64,000 bases of DNA from Streptomyces griseoviridis (GCF_005222485.1 NZ_CP029078.1:2570001-2634000), one strand, 5' to 3'; counted from the stretch's first letter, positions 44,776 to 55,020 are shown. Notes: generated by a model not told the origin, from the sequence alone. Made by a program: numbers and translations.

Positions 44776-45012
44776 GGGACGGGCTCCGGGCGGTGGGGGA
44801 CGTACCGTGTGATCATCCCCGGCGTCCGGTGCGCCACAGGGCGGCGGGGTGGCGCACGACGCGCGTAGGCTCGTCGGGAGTGTTCGCCGCACCGGGGAAG
44901 GCCCCGCTGAGACCGGATTCAAGTCCAGGTGGAATCGAGGGTCGGCCGCCGGGCCGGTCGACCCACACGTCCGACTCACGCAACTTCACATCGGAAGCGA
45001 GATTTCACCACC

Positions 45013-46524
45013 GTGACTGCTCTCACTCTCAGCACCGCCGCGGCGCCCGGCCTGCGGGCCGACGCGATCGTCGTCGGTGTCGCCAAGGGCGCCAAGGGCC
45101 CGGTCGTCGCACCGGGCGCCGAGGCCGTGGACAAGGCCTACGACGGCCGGCTCGCCGGCGTCCTGGAGACCCTCGGTGCCTCGGGCGCCGAGGGAGAGGT
45201 GACCAAGCTGCCGGCACCCGGCGGCTTCAAGGCCCCGCTCGTGGTGGCGGTGGGCCTCGGCCCCGAGCCCGAGAAGGGCGCCGGCTACGCCCCCGAGGCG
45301 CTGCGCCGGGCCGCGGGCGTCGCCGCCCGCACCCTGGCCGGCGCCAAGAAGGCCGCCGTCGCCCTGCCGGTCGCCGACGCGGCCGACGTCGCCGTCATCG
45401 GCGAGGGCCTGCTGCTGGGCGCGTACTCCTTCGACGCCTACAAGGACAACGGCAAGGACGCCAAGGGCCCCCTCGGCGAGGCCGCGCTGCTCGGCGCCAA
45501 GCCGCGTGACAAGGAGCACAAGGCCGCCCTCGAACGCGCCACCGCCGTCGCCGAGGAGCTGAACCGCGCCCGCGACCTGATCAACACCCCGCCGAACGAC
45601 CTCACCCCCGAGGCGTTCGCCGCCGTCGCGCAGACGGCCGCCAAGGAGCACGGCATCAAGGTGCAGGTGCTCGACGTCAAGGCGCTGGAGAAGGGCGGCT
45701 ACGGCGGCATCCTCGGCGTCGGCGCCGGCTCCGCGGCCGGTCCGCGTCTGGTGAAGCTCTCGTACACCAGCTCCAAGGCGAAGAAGCACCTCGCCTTCGT
45801 CGGCAAGGGCATCACCTACGACTCGGGCGGCATCTCGCTGAAGCCCGCCGGGCACAACGAGACGATGAAGTGCGACATGAGCGGCGCCGCGGCGGTCTTC
45901 GCGGCCGTCGTCGCCGCCGCGCGGCTGAACCTGGAGGTGAATGTCACCGGCTGGCTCGCGCTCGCCGAGAACATGCCCTCCGGCTCCGCCACCCGCCCCG
46001 GTGACGTGCTGCGCATGTACAGCGGCAAGACCGTCGAGGTCCTCAACACCGACGCCGAGGGCCGGCTGGTCCTCGCGGACGCGCTGTGGGCTGCCTCGCA
46101 GGAGAAGCCGGACGCCGTCGTCGACGTCGCGACCCTCACCGGCGCGATGATGGTGGCGCTCGGCAGCCGCACCTTCGGGATCATGGCGAACGACGACGCG
46201 TTCCGCGCCGCCGTGCACGAGGCGGCCGAGGAGGTCGGCGAGCCGGCCTGGCCGATGCCGCTCCCCGAGCACCTGCGCAAGGGCATGGACTCCCCCACCG
46301 CCGACATCGCGAACATGGGCGAGCGGATGGGCGGCGGCCTGGTCGCCGGCCTGTTCCTGCGCGAGTTCGTCGGCGACGGCATCAGCTGGGCCCACCTGGA
46401 CATCGCGGGCCCCGCGTTCAACGAGGGCGGTCCCTTCGGCTACACCCCCAAGGGCGGTACCGGCACGGCCGTGCGCACCCTGGTGCGGCTCGCGGAGCTG
46501 ACCGCCGCGGGCGACCTCGGCTGA
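45013..46524 (+). CDS. pepA: Leucyl aminopeptidase (M17)
   Basis: 503 residues. C-terminal catalytic domain with two-metal ligands and the M17 signature NTDAEGRLVLADAL, the Lys in GKGITYDSGGISLKP and the Arg/Lys loop; the N-terminal domain is regulatory and hexamerising. It removes N-terminal amino acids. GTG 45013 follows a 5' region with no strong Shine-Dalgarno; the longer frame upstream lacks homology. Ends before a strong hairpin. Confidence 0.95.
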   Translation: MTALTLSTAAAPGLRADAIVVGVAKGAKGPVVAPGAEAVDKAYDGRLAGVLETLGASGAEGEVTKLPAPGGFKAPLVVAVGLGPEPEKGAGYAPEALRRAAGVAARTLAGAKKAAVALPVADAADVAVIGEGLLLGAYSFDAYKDNGKDAKGPLGEAALLGAKPRDKEHKAALERATAVAEELNRARDLINTPPNDLTPEAFAAVAQTAAKEHGIKVQVLDVKALEKGGYGGILGVGAGSAAGPRLVKLSYTSSKAKKHLAFVGKGITYDSGGISLKPAGHNETMKCDMSGAAAVFAAVVAAARLNLEVNVTGWLALAENMPSGSATRPGDVLRMYSGKTVEVLNTDAEGRLVLADALWAASQEKPDAVVDVATLTGAMMVALGSRTFGIMANDDAFRAAVHEAAEEVGEPAWPMPLPEHLRKGMDSPTADIANMGERMGGGLVAGLFLREFVGDGISWAHLDIAGPAFNEGGPFGYTPKGGTGTAVRTLVRLAELTAAGDLG

Positions 46525-46539
46525 TCCACACGCACCGTC

Positions 46540-46574
46540 ACGGGGCCCCGCGCGCGGGTAGGGCGGGGCCCCGT
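46540..46574 (+). terminator. Terminator after pepA
   Basis: A 12-bp perfect stem (ACGGGGCCCCGC / GCGGGGCCCCGT, arms 46540-46551 and 46563-46574) lies 15 bases after the pepA stop. Confidence 0.75.
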
Positions 46575-46762
46575 TCTCGTACCCTCGACCGAACGTGGGA
46601 CGTCTCACACCCCGGCCCGGCGTCTCTTCCACCTCCGACAAGTGCGAAGATGGGGCTCGGCAGGACAGGGCCCCCATCACAGGGCCGAAGAAAGAGCGGC
46701 CGGACACCAGCCGCCGACCGGTCGCCGACGACCGGCGTGGCGCAATGCATGGAGGACGTGAC

Positions 46763-48151
46763 GTGGCGAACGACGCCAGCACCGTTTTCGACCTAGTGAT
46801 CCTCGGCGGCGGTAGCGGTGGTTACGCCGCGGCCCTGCGCGGGGCCCAGCTGGGCCTGGACGTCGCCCTGATCGAGAAGGACAAGGTCGGCGGTACCTGC
46901 CTGCACCGGGGTTGCATCCCCACCAAGGCCCTGCTGCACGCGGGCGAGATCGCCGACCAGGCCCGCGAGAGCGAGCAGTTCGGCGTGAAGGCGACCTTCG
47001 AGGGCATCGACGTCCCGGCGGTCCACAAGTACAAGGACGGCGTGGTCTCGGGCCTCTACAAGGGCCTCCAGGGACTCATCGCCTCCCGCAAGGTCACCTA
47101 CATCGAGGGTGCGGGCCGGCTCTCCTCCCCCACCTCCGTCGACGTGAACGGCCAGCGCGTCCAGGGCCGTCACATCCTGCTGGCGACCGGCTCCGTGCCG
47201 AAGTCGCTGCCGGGCCTGGAGATCGACGGCGACCGGATCATCTCCTCCGACCACGCCCTCGTCCTGGACCGCGTACCGAAGTCCGCGATCATCCTGGGCG
47301 GCGGTGTCATCGGCGTCGAGTTCGCCTCGGCGTGGAAGTCCTTCGGCTCCGAGGTCACGATCATCGAGGGCCTCAAGCACCTCGCCCCGCTCGAGGACGA
47401 GAACTCCTCCAAGCTTCTTGAGCGCGCGTTCCGCAAGCGCGGCATCAAGTTCAACCTGGGCACCTTCTTCTCGAAGGCCGAGTACACCGCCGACGGCGTC
47501 AAGGTCACCCTCGCCGACGGCAAGGAGTTCGAGGCCGAGGTCCTGCTGGTGGCCGTCGGCCGCGGCCCGGTCTCGCAGGGTCTCGGCTACGAGGAGCAGG
47601 GCGTCGCCATGGACCGCGGCTACGTCCTGGCCGACGAGTACATGCGCACCAACGTCCCGACCATCTCCGCCGTCGGCGACCTGGTGCCCACGCTCCAGCT
47701 CGCGCACGTCGGCTTCGCCGAGGGCATCCTGGTGGCGGAGCGGCTCGCCGGCCTGAAGACGGTCCCGATCGACTACGACGGCGTTCCCCGGGTGACGTAC
47801 TGCCACCCCGAGGTCGCCTCCGTCGGCATCACCGAGGCCAAGGCCAAGGAGATCTACGGCGCGGACAAGGTCGTCGCTCTCAAGTACAACCTGGCGGGCA
47901 ACGGCAAGAGCAAGATCCTCCAGACCGCGGGCGAGATCAAGCTCGTGCAGGTCAAGGACGGTGCCGTGGTCGGCGTCCACATGGTCGGCGACCGCATGGG
48001 CGAGCAGGTCGGCGAGGCCCAGCTGATCTACAACTGGGAAGCGCTGCCGGCCGAGGTCGCCCAGCTCATCCACGCCCACCCGACGCAGAACGAGGCGCTC
48101 GGCGAGGCCCACCTGGCGCTGGCCGGCAAGCCCCTGCACGCGCACGACTGA
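46763..48151 (+). CDS. lpdA: Dihydrolipoyl dehydrogenase (E3)
   Basis: 462 residues. FAD-binding GGGSGGYAAALRGAQLG, redox-active disulfide in GGTCLHRGCIPTKALL, NAD-binding GGGVIGVEFASAW and the C-terminal HAHPTQNEALGEA with the catalytic His-Glu pair. It reoxidises dihydrolipoamide of 2-oxoacid dehydrogenase complexes. GGAGG seven bases before GTG 46763 fixes the start. The E2 gene follows 73 bases later in the same direction, so they form an operon. Confidence 0.97.
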   Translation: MANDASTVFDLVILGGGSGGYAAALRGAQLGLDVALIEKDKVGGTCLHRGCIPTKALLHAGEIADQARESEQFGVKATFEGIDVPAVHKYKDGVVSGLYKGLQGLIASRKVTYIEGAGRLSSPTSVDVNGQRVQGRHILLATGSVPKSLPGLEIDGDRIISSDHALVLDRVPKSAIILGGGVIGVEFASAWKSFGSEVTIIEGLKHLAPLEDENSSKLLERAFRKRGIKFNLGTFFSKAEYTADGVKVTLADGKEFEAEVLLVAVGRGPVSQGLGYEEQGVAMDRGYVLADEYMRTNVPTISAVGDLVPTLQLAHVGFAEGILVAERLAGLKTVPIDYDGVPRVTYCHPEVASVGITEAKAKEIYGADKVVALKYNLAGNGKSKILQTAGEIKLVQVKDGAVVGVHMVGDRMGEQVGEAQLIYNWEALPAEVAQLIHAHPTQNEALGEAHLALAGKPLHAHD

Positions 48152-48224
48152 CCCCCACCCCCAGTCGTACTCCGTCGATCGCGACGACACAGACTTCCGC
48201 AATTCGTAAGGAGCAACCGAAACC

Positions 48225-50036
48225 ATGGCGGTTTCCGTAACCCTTCCGGCGCTCGGTGAGAGCGTCACCGAGGGCACTGTCACCCGCTGGCTGAAGGCCG
48301 AGGGAGAGCGCGTCGAGGCCGACGAGCCGCTGCTCGAGGTGTCGACCGACAAGGTCGACACCGAGATCCCCTCGCCCGCCGCCGGTGTCCTCGCCTCCAT
48401 CAAGGTCGCCGAGGACGAGACCGTCGAGGTCGGCGCCGAGCTGGCCGTCATCGACGACGGCACGGGCGCTCCCGCCCCGGCCCCCGCCGCCGAGCCCGCC
48501 GCGGCTCCGGCACCCGAGGCCGCCCCGGCGCCCGCCGCCGAGGCCCCGGCCGCCCCCGCCCCGGCCCCCGAGGCTCCGGCGGCCCCCGCCGCGAGCGGTG
48601 GCGCCGAGGGCACCGACGTGGTCCTGCCCGCGCTGGGCGAGTCCGTCACCGAGGGCACCGTCACCCGCTGGCTGAAGGAGGTCGGCGAGGAGGTCTCCGA
48701 GGACGAGCCCCTCCTTGAGGTCTCGACCGACAAGGTCGACACCGAGATCCCGGCGCCCACCTCGGGTGTGCTCCTGGAGATCGTCGTCGCCGAGGACGAG
48801 ACGGCCGAGGTCGGCGCCAAGCTGGCCGTGATCGGCGCCCCGGGTGCCGCTCCCGCGGCCGCCGAGGCCCCCGCGGCCCCGGCCCCGGCGCCCGCCGCCG
48901 AGACCCCGGCTCCCGCGCCGGCGGCGCCGGCGGCGCCCGCGGCCCCCGCGGCTCCGGCCGCACCGGCTCCGGCGCCCGCCGCTCCCGCCCCGCAGGCCGC
49001 CGCCCCGGCTCCGGCCGCACCGGCGCCCGCCCCGGCGGCCCCGGCCCCGCAGGCCGCCGCTCCCGCCGCCCCGGCCCCGGCGCCCGCCGCGACCGCCGGT
49101 GACGACGGTGCCTACGTGACCCCGCTGGTGCGCAAGCTCGCCGCCGAGAACGGCGTGGAGCTGGGCTCCGTCAAGGGCACCGGCGTCGGTGGCCGCATCC
49201 GCAAGCAGGACGTCCTGGCCGCCGCCGAGGCCGCGAAGGCCGCCGCCGCTCCCGCGCCGGCCGCCGCCGCTGCCCCGGCCGCCAAGAAGTCCGCGCCGAA
49301 GCTGGAGGCCTCCCCCCTCCGCGGCCAGACCGTCAAGATGCCCCGCATCCGCAAGGTCATCGGCGACAACATGGTCAAGGCGCTGCACGAGCAGGCGCAG
49401 CTGTCGTCGGTCGTCGAGGTCGACGTCACGCGCCTGATGCGGCTGCGGGGCCAGGCCAAGGACTCCTTCGCCGCGCGCGAGGGCGTCAAGCTCTCCCCGA
49501 TGCCGTTCTTCGTGAAGGCGGCGGCCCAGGCGCTGAAGGCCCACCCGGTCATCAACGCCAAGATCAACGAGGCCGAGGGCACGATCACCTACTTCGACTC
49601 CGAGAACGTCGGAATCGCGGTGGACTCCGAGAAGGGCCTGATGACCCCGGTCATCAAGCACGCCGGCGACCTCAACATCGCGGGCATCGCCAAGGCCACG
49701 GCGGAGCTGGCCGGCAAGGTCCGCGCCAACAAGATCACCCCGGACGAGCTGTCCGGCGCGACCTTCACCATCTCCAACACCGGTTCGCGCGGCGCGCTGT
49801 TCGACACGATCATCGTGCCGCCCGGCCAGGTCGCGATCCTCGGCATCGGTGCCACGGTCAAGCGCCCGGCGGTCATCGAGACCGAGGAGGGCACGGTCAT
49901 CGGCGTCCGCGACATGACCTACCTGACCCTCTCCTACGACCACCGTCTGGTGGACGGCGCCGACGCGGCCCGTTACCTGACCGCGGTCAAGGGGATCCTG
50001 GAGGCCGGCGAGTTCGAGGTCGAGCTCGGCCTGTAG
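48225..50036 (+). CDS. sucB: Dihydrolipoamide acyltransferase (E2), two lipoyl domains
   Basis: 603 residues: lipoyl domain 1 (about 1-76, Lys in [11 protein letters not shown]), Ala/Pro linker, lipoyl domain 2 (about 130-205, [11 protein letters not shown]), a long Ala/Pro linker, peripheral subunit-binding domain (about 297-332, [18 protein letters not shown]) and catalytic core with [14 protein letters not shown]. Annotation pipelines call it SucB, but in actinobacteria this E2 usually serves pyruvate dehydrogenase with AceE and is also shared with the 2-oxoglutarate complex. It lies between lpdA and aceE, supporting a PDH role. Confidence 0.95.
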   Translation: MAVSVTLPALGESVTEGTVTRWLKAEGERVEADEPLLEVSTDKVDTEIPSPAAGVLASIKVAEDETVEVGAELAVIDDGTGAPAPAPAAEPAAAPAPEAAPAPAAEAPAAPAPAPEAPAAPAASGGAEGTDVVLPALGESVTEGTVTRWLKEVGEEVSEDEPLLEVSTDKVDTEIPAPTSGVLLEIVVAEDETAEVGAKLAVIGAPGAAPAAAEAPAAPAPAPAAETPAPAPAAPAAPAAPAAPAAPAPAPAAPAPQAAAPAPAAPAPAPAAPAPQAAAPAAPAPAPAATAGDDGAYVTPLVRKLAAENGVELGSVKGTGVGGRIRKQDVLAAAEAAKAAAAPAPAAAAAPAAKKSAPKLEASPLRGQTVKMPRIRKVIGDNMVKALHEQAQLSSVVEVDVTRLMRLRGQAKDSFAAREGVKLSPMPFFVKAAAQALKAHPVINAKINEAEGTITYFDSENVGIAVDSEKGLMTPVIKHAGDLNIAGIAKATAELAGKVRANKITPDELSGATFTISNTGSRGALFDTIIVPPGQVAILGIGATVKRPAVIETEEGTVIGVRDMTYLTLSYDHRLVDGADAARYLTAVKGILEAGEFEVELGL

Positions 50037-50057
50037 GCGCCCTCCCCGCAGTGCGTC

Positions 50058-50092
50058 GATGCCCCCGTCCGGATCATCCGGACGGGGGCATC
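50058..50092 (+). terminator. Terminator after E2 gene
   Basis: A 16-bp perfect stem (50058-50073 with 50077-50092) and a TCA loop lie 21 bases after the stop, separating lpdA-sucB from the GntR gene. Confidence 0.85.
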
Positions 50093-50237
50093 AGGCTTTC
50101 CCGGCGACCCCGTGTGCGCCTCGTCTCACCTGGAGAAAAGCACCCCCACGCGCCCTTCCCGGGGCGCGCTCCGGCCTTATTGTCTAAACGTCGAACGCCC
50201 CGGGGGCCGATGGGCGGCCCCTGTCGAAGGAGCCCTC

Positions 50238-50861
50238 ATGACCGCGCCCGTCGTCCACTCGCTGCGCGAACAGATCCGCGAGCACATCGTGGAGGGGATC
50301 GTCAGCGGGCGCTGGAAGCCGGGCGAGCGGATCGTGGAGCGGCGCATCGCGACCGAGCTGGAGGTCAGCCAGACGCCGGTGCGGGAGGCGCTGCGCGAGC
50401 TGGAGTCGCTGCGGCTGATCGAGTCGGCCCCCAACAAGGGCGTGCGGGTGCGCAACCTGACCGCGGCCGACCTGGAGGAGAGCTACCCGGTGCGGGCGGG
50501 TCTCGAGGCCATCGCGGCCGAGCTGGCGGCGCAGCGGCTCGCGTCGGACTGCTCGGCCCTCGAACCGCACGTCGTCGCCCTGTACGAGGCCGACAGGGCC
50601 GCCGACGGCACCGGCCAGGTGCGGCACACCGTGGGCTTCCACCGCGAGCTGGTGCGGGCCGCGGGCAACTCGGTGCTGCTGCACACCTGGGAGGGCCTGG
50701 GCATCGAGGTGTTCACGGCGCTGTCGATCCGGTGGCTGGGGACCGTGCAGCAGTCGTACGCGGAGGAGCACGAGGAGCTGGTGGCCGCGTTCAGGCGCCG
50801 GGACCCGCGGATCGCGGAAATCGTGAAGGCGCACGTCCTCGGCTGCGCCCCGCGCCCCTGA
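50238..50861 (+). CDS. GntR-family (FCD) transcriptional regulator
   Basis: 207 residues: winged helix-turn-helix (IVSGRWKPGERIVERRIATELEVSQTPVREAL) and a C-terminal helical FCD effector domain with His/Asp metal-binding positions (VGFHRELVRAAGN). GAAGGAG five bases before ATG 50238. FCD regulators respond to organic acids (PdhR, LldR). Position between E2 and aceE, and a palindrome in the aceE promoter, suggest it controls pyruvate dehydrogenase; this is inference. Confidence 0.92.
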   Translation: MTAPVVHSLREQIREHIVEGIVSGRWKPGERIVERRIATELEVSQTPVREALRELESLRLIESAPNKGVRVRNLTAADLEESYPVRAGLEAIAAELAAQRLASDCSALEPHVVALYEADRAADGTGQVRHTVGFHRELVRAAGNSVLLHTWEGLGIEVFTALSIRWLGTVQQSYAEEHEELVAAFRRRDPRIAEIVKAHVLGCAPRP

Positions 50862-50982
50862 CGCAGCCGAGCACCGCCCCGCTCACCTGCGAGAACGCCC
50901 GAAATGGACGGCACGGCGTGTCCAGGAGGCAGGCACCGCGTGCCTACTTTCTCGGAATCAAGAGGTTTTACCCTTCAACCCT

Positions 50983-51012
50983 TTGATCGATCATCGATCA
51001 GCGAGTTAGAGT
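50983..51012 (+). promoter_or_regulatory. aceE promoter with embedded palindromic operator
   Basis: TTGATC (50983-50988) and TAGAGT (51007-51012) with an 18-base spacer form a good promoter. The perfect palindrome TGATCGATCATCGATCA (50984-51000) fills the spacer, an ideal position for a repressor. Transcription would start near 51019, giving a leader of about 100 bases. Confidence 0.6.
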
Positions 51013-51120
51013 CGCCGACGGGCTTGCACCCGAGCCCTCCGCCCTGTCCTGCCAAAGACAAAGGGCACCCCCGAACCCTTACCGATGAGGGAACCCCCTT
51101 CGACTGAGGAAGGCGGCGAC

Positions 51121-53826
51121 ATGACCGACCCCAACGCCATCCAGCCGAGCGAGCTCGACCAGCTCCCGGACCGCGACCCAGAAGAGACCGCCGAATGGCA
51201 GGCCTCGCTGGACGCGGTCACCAAGGCGGCCGGCCCGCACCGTGCCGCGTACCTGATGCGACGCACGCTGGAGCGCGCGGAGGGCAACGGCATCGCGCTG
51301 CCCAAGCTGCTCGAGACGGACTACGTCAACACCATCCCCACCTCCGCCGAGCCGTCCGCGCCCGGTGACGAGGCGATGGAGCAGCGCATCACCGCGTGGA
51401 ACCGCTGGAACGCGGCGGCGATGGTGACCCGCGGCAGCAAATACGGCGTCGGTGGCCACATCGCCACCTTCGCCTCCGCGGCCTGGCTCTACGAGACCGG
51501 CTTCAACCACTTCTTCCGGGGCAAGGAGGCCGACGGCTCGGGCGACCAGCTCTACATCCAGGGCCACGCCTCCCCCGGCATCTACGCCCGCGCCTTCCTC
51601 GACGGCCGGCTCACCGAGCACCACCTGGACAACTTCCGCCGGGAGTCGGGCGGCGAGGGCCTCCCGTCGTACCCGCACCCGCGCCGGCTGCCCTGGCTGT
51701 GGGAGTTCCCGACGGTCTCCATGGGTCTCGGCCCGCTCTCCGCGATCTATCAGGCGCGCTTCAACCGCTACCTGACCAACCGCGGCGTCAAGGACGTCTC
51801 CGCGTCGCACGTCTGGGCCTTCCTGGGCGACGGCGAGATGGACGAGCCGGAGTCGACGGCGGCCCTCGCGCTCGCCGCCCGTGAGCAGCTCGACAACCTC
51901 ACGTTCGTCATCAACTGCAACCTCCAGCGCCTCGACGGCCCGGTCCGCGCGAACTTCAAGATCGTGCAGGAGCTCGAGGCGCAGTTCCGCGGCGCCGGCT
52001 GGAACGTCGTCAAGTCGCTGTGGGGCACCGCCTGGGACGAGCTGTTCGCCCTGGACACCACGGGCGCGCTGGTCCGCCGGCTGCGCCAGGTGCCGGACGC
52101 GCAGGTGCAGACGTACCAGACACGCGGCGCCGCCTACATCCGCGAGGACTTCTTCGGCAAGGACCCGGCGCTCGCCGAGATGGCGAAGCTGCTGAGCGAC
52201 GACAAGATCCTCGACTGTTTCCACCTCTCCCGCGGCGGTCACGAGGCGCGGAAGGTGTTCGCCGCGTACAAGGCGGCCGTCGAGTTCAAGGGCGCGCCGA
52301 CCGTCATCCTGGCGCAGACCGTCAAGGGCCACACCCTCGGCGAGGGCTTCGCGTCGAAGAACGCCAACCACCAGATGAAGAAGCTCACGGTGGACGAGTT
52401 CAAGACGATGCGCGACCTGCTCGAACTGCCCATCCCCGACAGCCGGTTCGTGGACGGCCAGGTGCCCTACGGCCACCCCGGCGCCGACTCCCCCGAGGTC
52501 CGCTACCTCCAGGAGCGCCGCGCGGCACTCGGCGGCCCGGCCCCGGCCCGCCGCACCCAGCCGCTGCCCGCGCTGCCCGCCCCCGCCGACAAGGCGTTCG
52601 CCTCGTTCGACAAGGGCTCGGGCTCGCAGAACGTGGCGACCACCATGGCGTTCGTCCGGCTGATCAAGGACCTGGTCAGGGACAAGGAGACCGGCAAGCG
52701 CTGGGTGCCGATCGTCCCCGACGAGGCGCGCACCTTCGGTATGGAGTCGCTGTTCCCGTCGCTCGGCATCTACTCGCCCAAGGGCCAGACGTACGAGCCG
52801 GTCGACCGTGACCAGCTGATGTACTACAAGGAGGCCAAGAACGGCCAGATCCTCAACGAGGGGATCACCGAGGCCGGTTCGATGGCCGACTTCATCGCCG
52901 CTTCGACGTCGTACGCGACGCACGGCGAGGCGATGATCCCGTTCTACATCTTCTACTCGATGTTCGGCTGGCAGCGCACGGCCGACCAGATGTGGCAGCT
53001 CGGCGACCAGCTCGGCCGCGGCTTCCTGGTCGGCGCGACCGCCGGACGCACCACGCTGACCGGCGAGGGCCTCCAGCACGCCGACGGCCACTCCCCCGTC
53101 ATCGCCGCGACCAACCCGGCGGCGCTCTCCTACGACCCGGCGTTCGCCTACGAGATCGCGGCGGTCGTCAAGGACGGTCTGCGCCGGATGTACGGCGAGG
53201 CGGCACCGGGCGAGGACCCGAACGTCTTCTACTACCTGACCGTCTACAACGAGCCGATGCCGCAGCCGGCGAAGCCGTCGGGTCCCGGTGTCGACGAGGG
53301 CATCGTCAAGGGCCTGTACCGGTTCAACACGGCGGAGTCGGCCGGTCTGAACGTGGCCGCGGCCAACGCCCCGCGCATCCAGCTGCTCGGCTCGGGCACC
53401 GCGATCCACTGGGTCCTCCAGGCGCAGAAGCTGCTCGCCGAGGAGTGGGGTGTGGCCGCCGACGTGTGGTCCGCGACCTCCTGGACCGAGCTGCGCCGGG
53501 ACGCCCTCGAAGCGGACGCGGCCCTGCTGCGCGGCGAGGAGCGGGTGCCGTACGTACGGCAGGCGCTGCACGGCGCCGAGGGCCCGGTGCTCGCGGTCTC
53601 CGACTACATGCGCCAGGTCCCCGACCAGATCGCGCAGTGGGTCGAGCAGGACTGGTCGTCGCTGGGCGCGGACGGCTTCGGCCTCTCCGACACCCGGGAC
53701 GCGGCCCGCCGCCACTTCGGTGTCGACGCCCAGTCGGTCGTCGTCGCGGCCCTGGCGCAGCTGGCCAGGCGCGGTGACGTGAAGGCGACCGCGGTGAAGG
53801 AGGCCAGGGAGCGCTACGGCCTGTAG
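51121..53826 (+). CDS. aceE: Pyruvate dehydrogenase E1 component (homodimeric)
   Basis: 901 residues, full-length homodimeric E1. It decarboxylates pyruvate with thiamine diphosphate and reductively acetylates E2. HIATFASAAWLYETGFNHFF, GDGEMDEPESTA (ThDP/Mg motif start) and NLTFVINCNLQRLDGPVRAN (motif end) are intact, as are the transketolase pyrimidine-binding and C-terminal domains. ATG 51121 follows AGGAAGGCGG. Terminated by a hairpin at 53846. With lpdA, E2 and lipB in the window the pyruvate dehydrogenase set is nearly complete. Confidence 0.97.
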   Translation: MTDPNAIQPSELDQLPDRDPEETAEWQASLDAVTKAAGPHRAAYLMRRTLERAEGNGIALPKLLETDYVNTIPTSAEPSAPGDEAMEQRITAWNRWNAAAMVTRGSKYGVGGHIATFASAAWLYETGFNHFFRGKEADGSGDQLYIQGHASPGIYARAFLDGRLTEHHLDNFRRESGGEGLPSYPHPRRLPWLWEFPTVSMGLGPLSAIYQARFNRYLTNRGVKDVSASHVWAFLGDGEMDEPESTAALALAAREQLDNLTFVINCNLQRLDGPVRANFKIVQELEAQFRGAGWNVVKSLWGTAWDELFALDTTGALVRRLRQVPDAQVQTYQTRGAAYIREDFFGKDPALAEMAKLLSDDKILDCFHLSRGGHEARKVFAAYKAAVEFKGAPTVILAQTVKGHTLGEGFASKNANHQMKKLTVDEFKTMRDLLELPIPDSRFVDGQVPYGHPGADSPEVRYLQERRAALGGPAPARRTQPLPALPAPADKAFASFDKGSGSQNVATTMAFVRLIKDLVRDKETGKRWVPIVPDEARTFGMESLFPSLGIYSPKGQTYEPVDRDQLMYYKEAKNGQILNEGITEAGSMADFIAASTSYATHGEAMIPFYIFYSMFGWQRTADQMWQLGDQLGRGFLVGATAGRTTLTGEGLQHADGHSPVIAATNPAALSYDPAFAYEIAAVVKDGLRRMYGEAAPGEDPNVFYYLTVYNEPMPQPAKPSGPGVDEGIVKGLYRFNTAESAGLNVAAANAPRIQLLGSGTAIHWVLQAQKLLAEEWGVAADVWSATSWTELRRDALEADAALLRGEERVPYVRQALHGAEGPVLAVSDYMRQVPDQIAQWVEQDWSSLGADGFGLSDTRDAARRHFGVDAQSVVVAALAQLARRGDVKATAVKEARERYGL

Positions 53827-53845
53827 CCGCCCCGCGAGCCGTACG

Positions 53846-53882
53846 ACGAGGCCCCGCCCGGATCTTCCGGGCGGGGCCTCGT
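53846..53882 (+). terminator. Terminator after aceE
   Basis: A 17-bp perfect stem (53846-53862 with 53866-53882) with a TCT loop lies 20 bases after the aceE stop. Confidence 0.85.
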
Positions 53883-53897
53883 TGCATGATGGGCCGT

Positions 53898-54872
53898 ATG
53901 CGCGCTGCCCGCCTCATCAAGATGGTGCTGCTCCTCCAGTCGAGACCCGCCATGACCGCCGCCGAACTCGCCCGTGAGCTGGAGGTGTCGGAGCGGACGG
54001 TGACCCGGGACGCGCAGGCGCTGTCGGAGGCGGGGGTGCCGGTCTACGCGGACCGCGGGCGCGGCGGCGGCTACCGGCTGGTCGGCGGCTACCGGACCCG
54101 GCTGACGGGGCTGGCGCGCGGTGAGGCGGAGGCGCTGTTCCTGTCCGGGGTGCCGGGCGCGCTGCGCGAGATGGGTCTCGAGGACGCGGCGTCCGCGGCC
54201 CGCCTGAAGGTGTCGGCCGCGCTGCTGCCGTCGCTGCGGGACGCCTCAAGGACGGCCGCGCAGCGCTTCCATCTGGACGCCCCGAACTGGTTCGCGGAGC
54301 CGGGGACGCCCCCGCTGCTGCCCGCGGTCGCGGACGCGGTCTGGGACGACCGCGGGATCACCGCCCGCTACCGGGGCCGGGAGGCGGGGGTGGAGGTGGA
54401 ACGGGAACTGGAGCCGTACGGGCTCGTGCTGAAGGCGGGCGTCTGGTACCTGTGCGCGCGGGTGGCGGAGACCTTCCGGGTGTACCGGGTCGACCGGTTC
54501 ACGGCGGTCGAGGCGCGGGAGGAACGGTTCGCCCGGGACGCCGAGTTCGATCTGCCCGGCTTCTGGGAGGAGCGGGCCGCGCAGTTCGCCCGGTCGATCC
54601 TGCGGGACGAGGTGGTGGTGCGGCTGTCGGCGGAGGGCGTGCGCGCGCTGCCGCACGCCGTCGACCCGGTGGCGGCCCGGGACGCGCTGGCGTCCGCCGG
54701 GCCGCCGGACCCGGCGGGCCGGGTGACGGTGACGCTCGGCGTGGAGTCGCAGGAGGTCGCCCACGCCCAGCTGACGGCCCTGGGACCGGAGGCGGAGATC
54801 CTCTCCCCACCCGCCCTGCGCGCCCGCTTCACGGAGGACGCGGCCCGGTTGCGAGGACTGTACGAGGGGTGA
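53898..54872 (+). CDS. WYL-domain helix-turn-helix transcriptional regulator
   Basis: About 324 residues: HTH_11 (LQSRPAMTAAELARELEVSERTVTRDAQAL), a WYL sensor domain around GLVLKAGVWYLCAR and VYRVDRFTAVEAREERF, and a C-terminal WCX dimerisation part. The family senses small ligands or nucleic acids. The start could also be ATG 53886; the 53898 ATG follows CATGAT at seven bases, so leaderless expression is plausible. No obvious target gene adjacent. Confidence 0.88.
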   Translation: MRAARLIKMVLLLQSRPAMTAAELARELEVSERTVTRDAQALSEAGVPVYADRGRGGGYRLVGGYRTRLTGLARGEAEALFLSGVPGALREMGLEDAASAARLKVSAALLPSLRDASRTAAQRFHLDAPNWFAEPGTPPLLPAVADAVWDDRGITARYRGREAGVEVERELEPYGLVLKAGVWYLCARVAETFRVYRVDRFTAVEAREERFARDAEFDLPGFWEERAAQFARSILRDEVVVRLSAEGVRALPHAVDPVAARDALASAGPPDPAGRVTVTLGVESQEVAHAQLTALGPEAEILSPPALRARFTEDAARLRGLYEG

Positions 54873-54968
54873 GGGGCGGCGGGGGGGCGGGGACGCGAGG
54901 CTGCTCGGCGGGGGGGGAGAGAGAGCGTGAGGGTGCGCGGCGGGGCGGAGTTGAGGCTGGGGTGAGGC

Positions 54969-55020
54969 TCGGTTGCTCGGTTGCTCGGCGGCTCGGTTGC
55001 GCGGTTGCGCGGTTGCGCGG
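54969..55020. repeat. 9-bp minisatellite in an untranslated gap
   Basis: The 339-base gap 54873-55211 contains G-runs, a GA tract (about 54913-54926), and a tandem array of GGTTGC[TG]CG-type 9-mers at 54969-55020. No convincing gene was found in the gap. Confidence 0.7.

Noticed and set aside
44925..44945. tRNA T-arm-like GGATTCAAGTCC upstream of pepA
   Set aside because: No acceptor, D or anticodon stems can be drawn around it; coincidence in a GC-rich leader.
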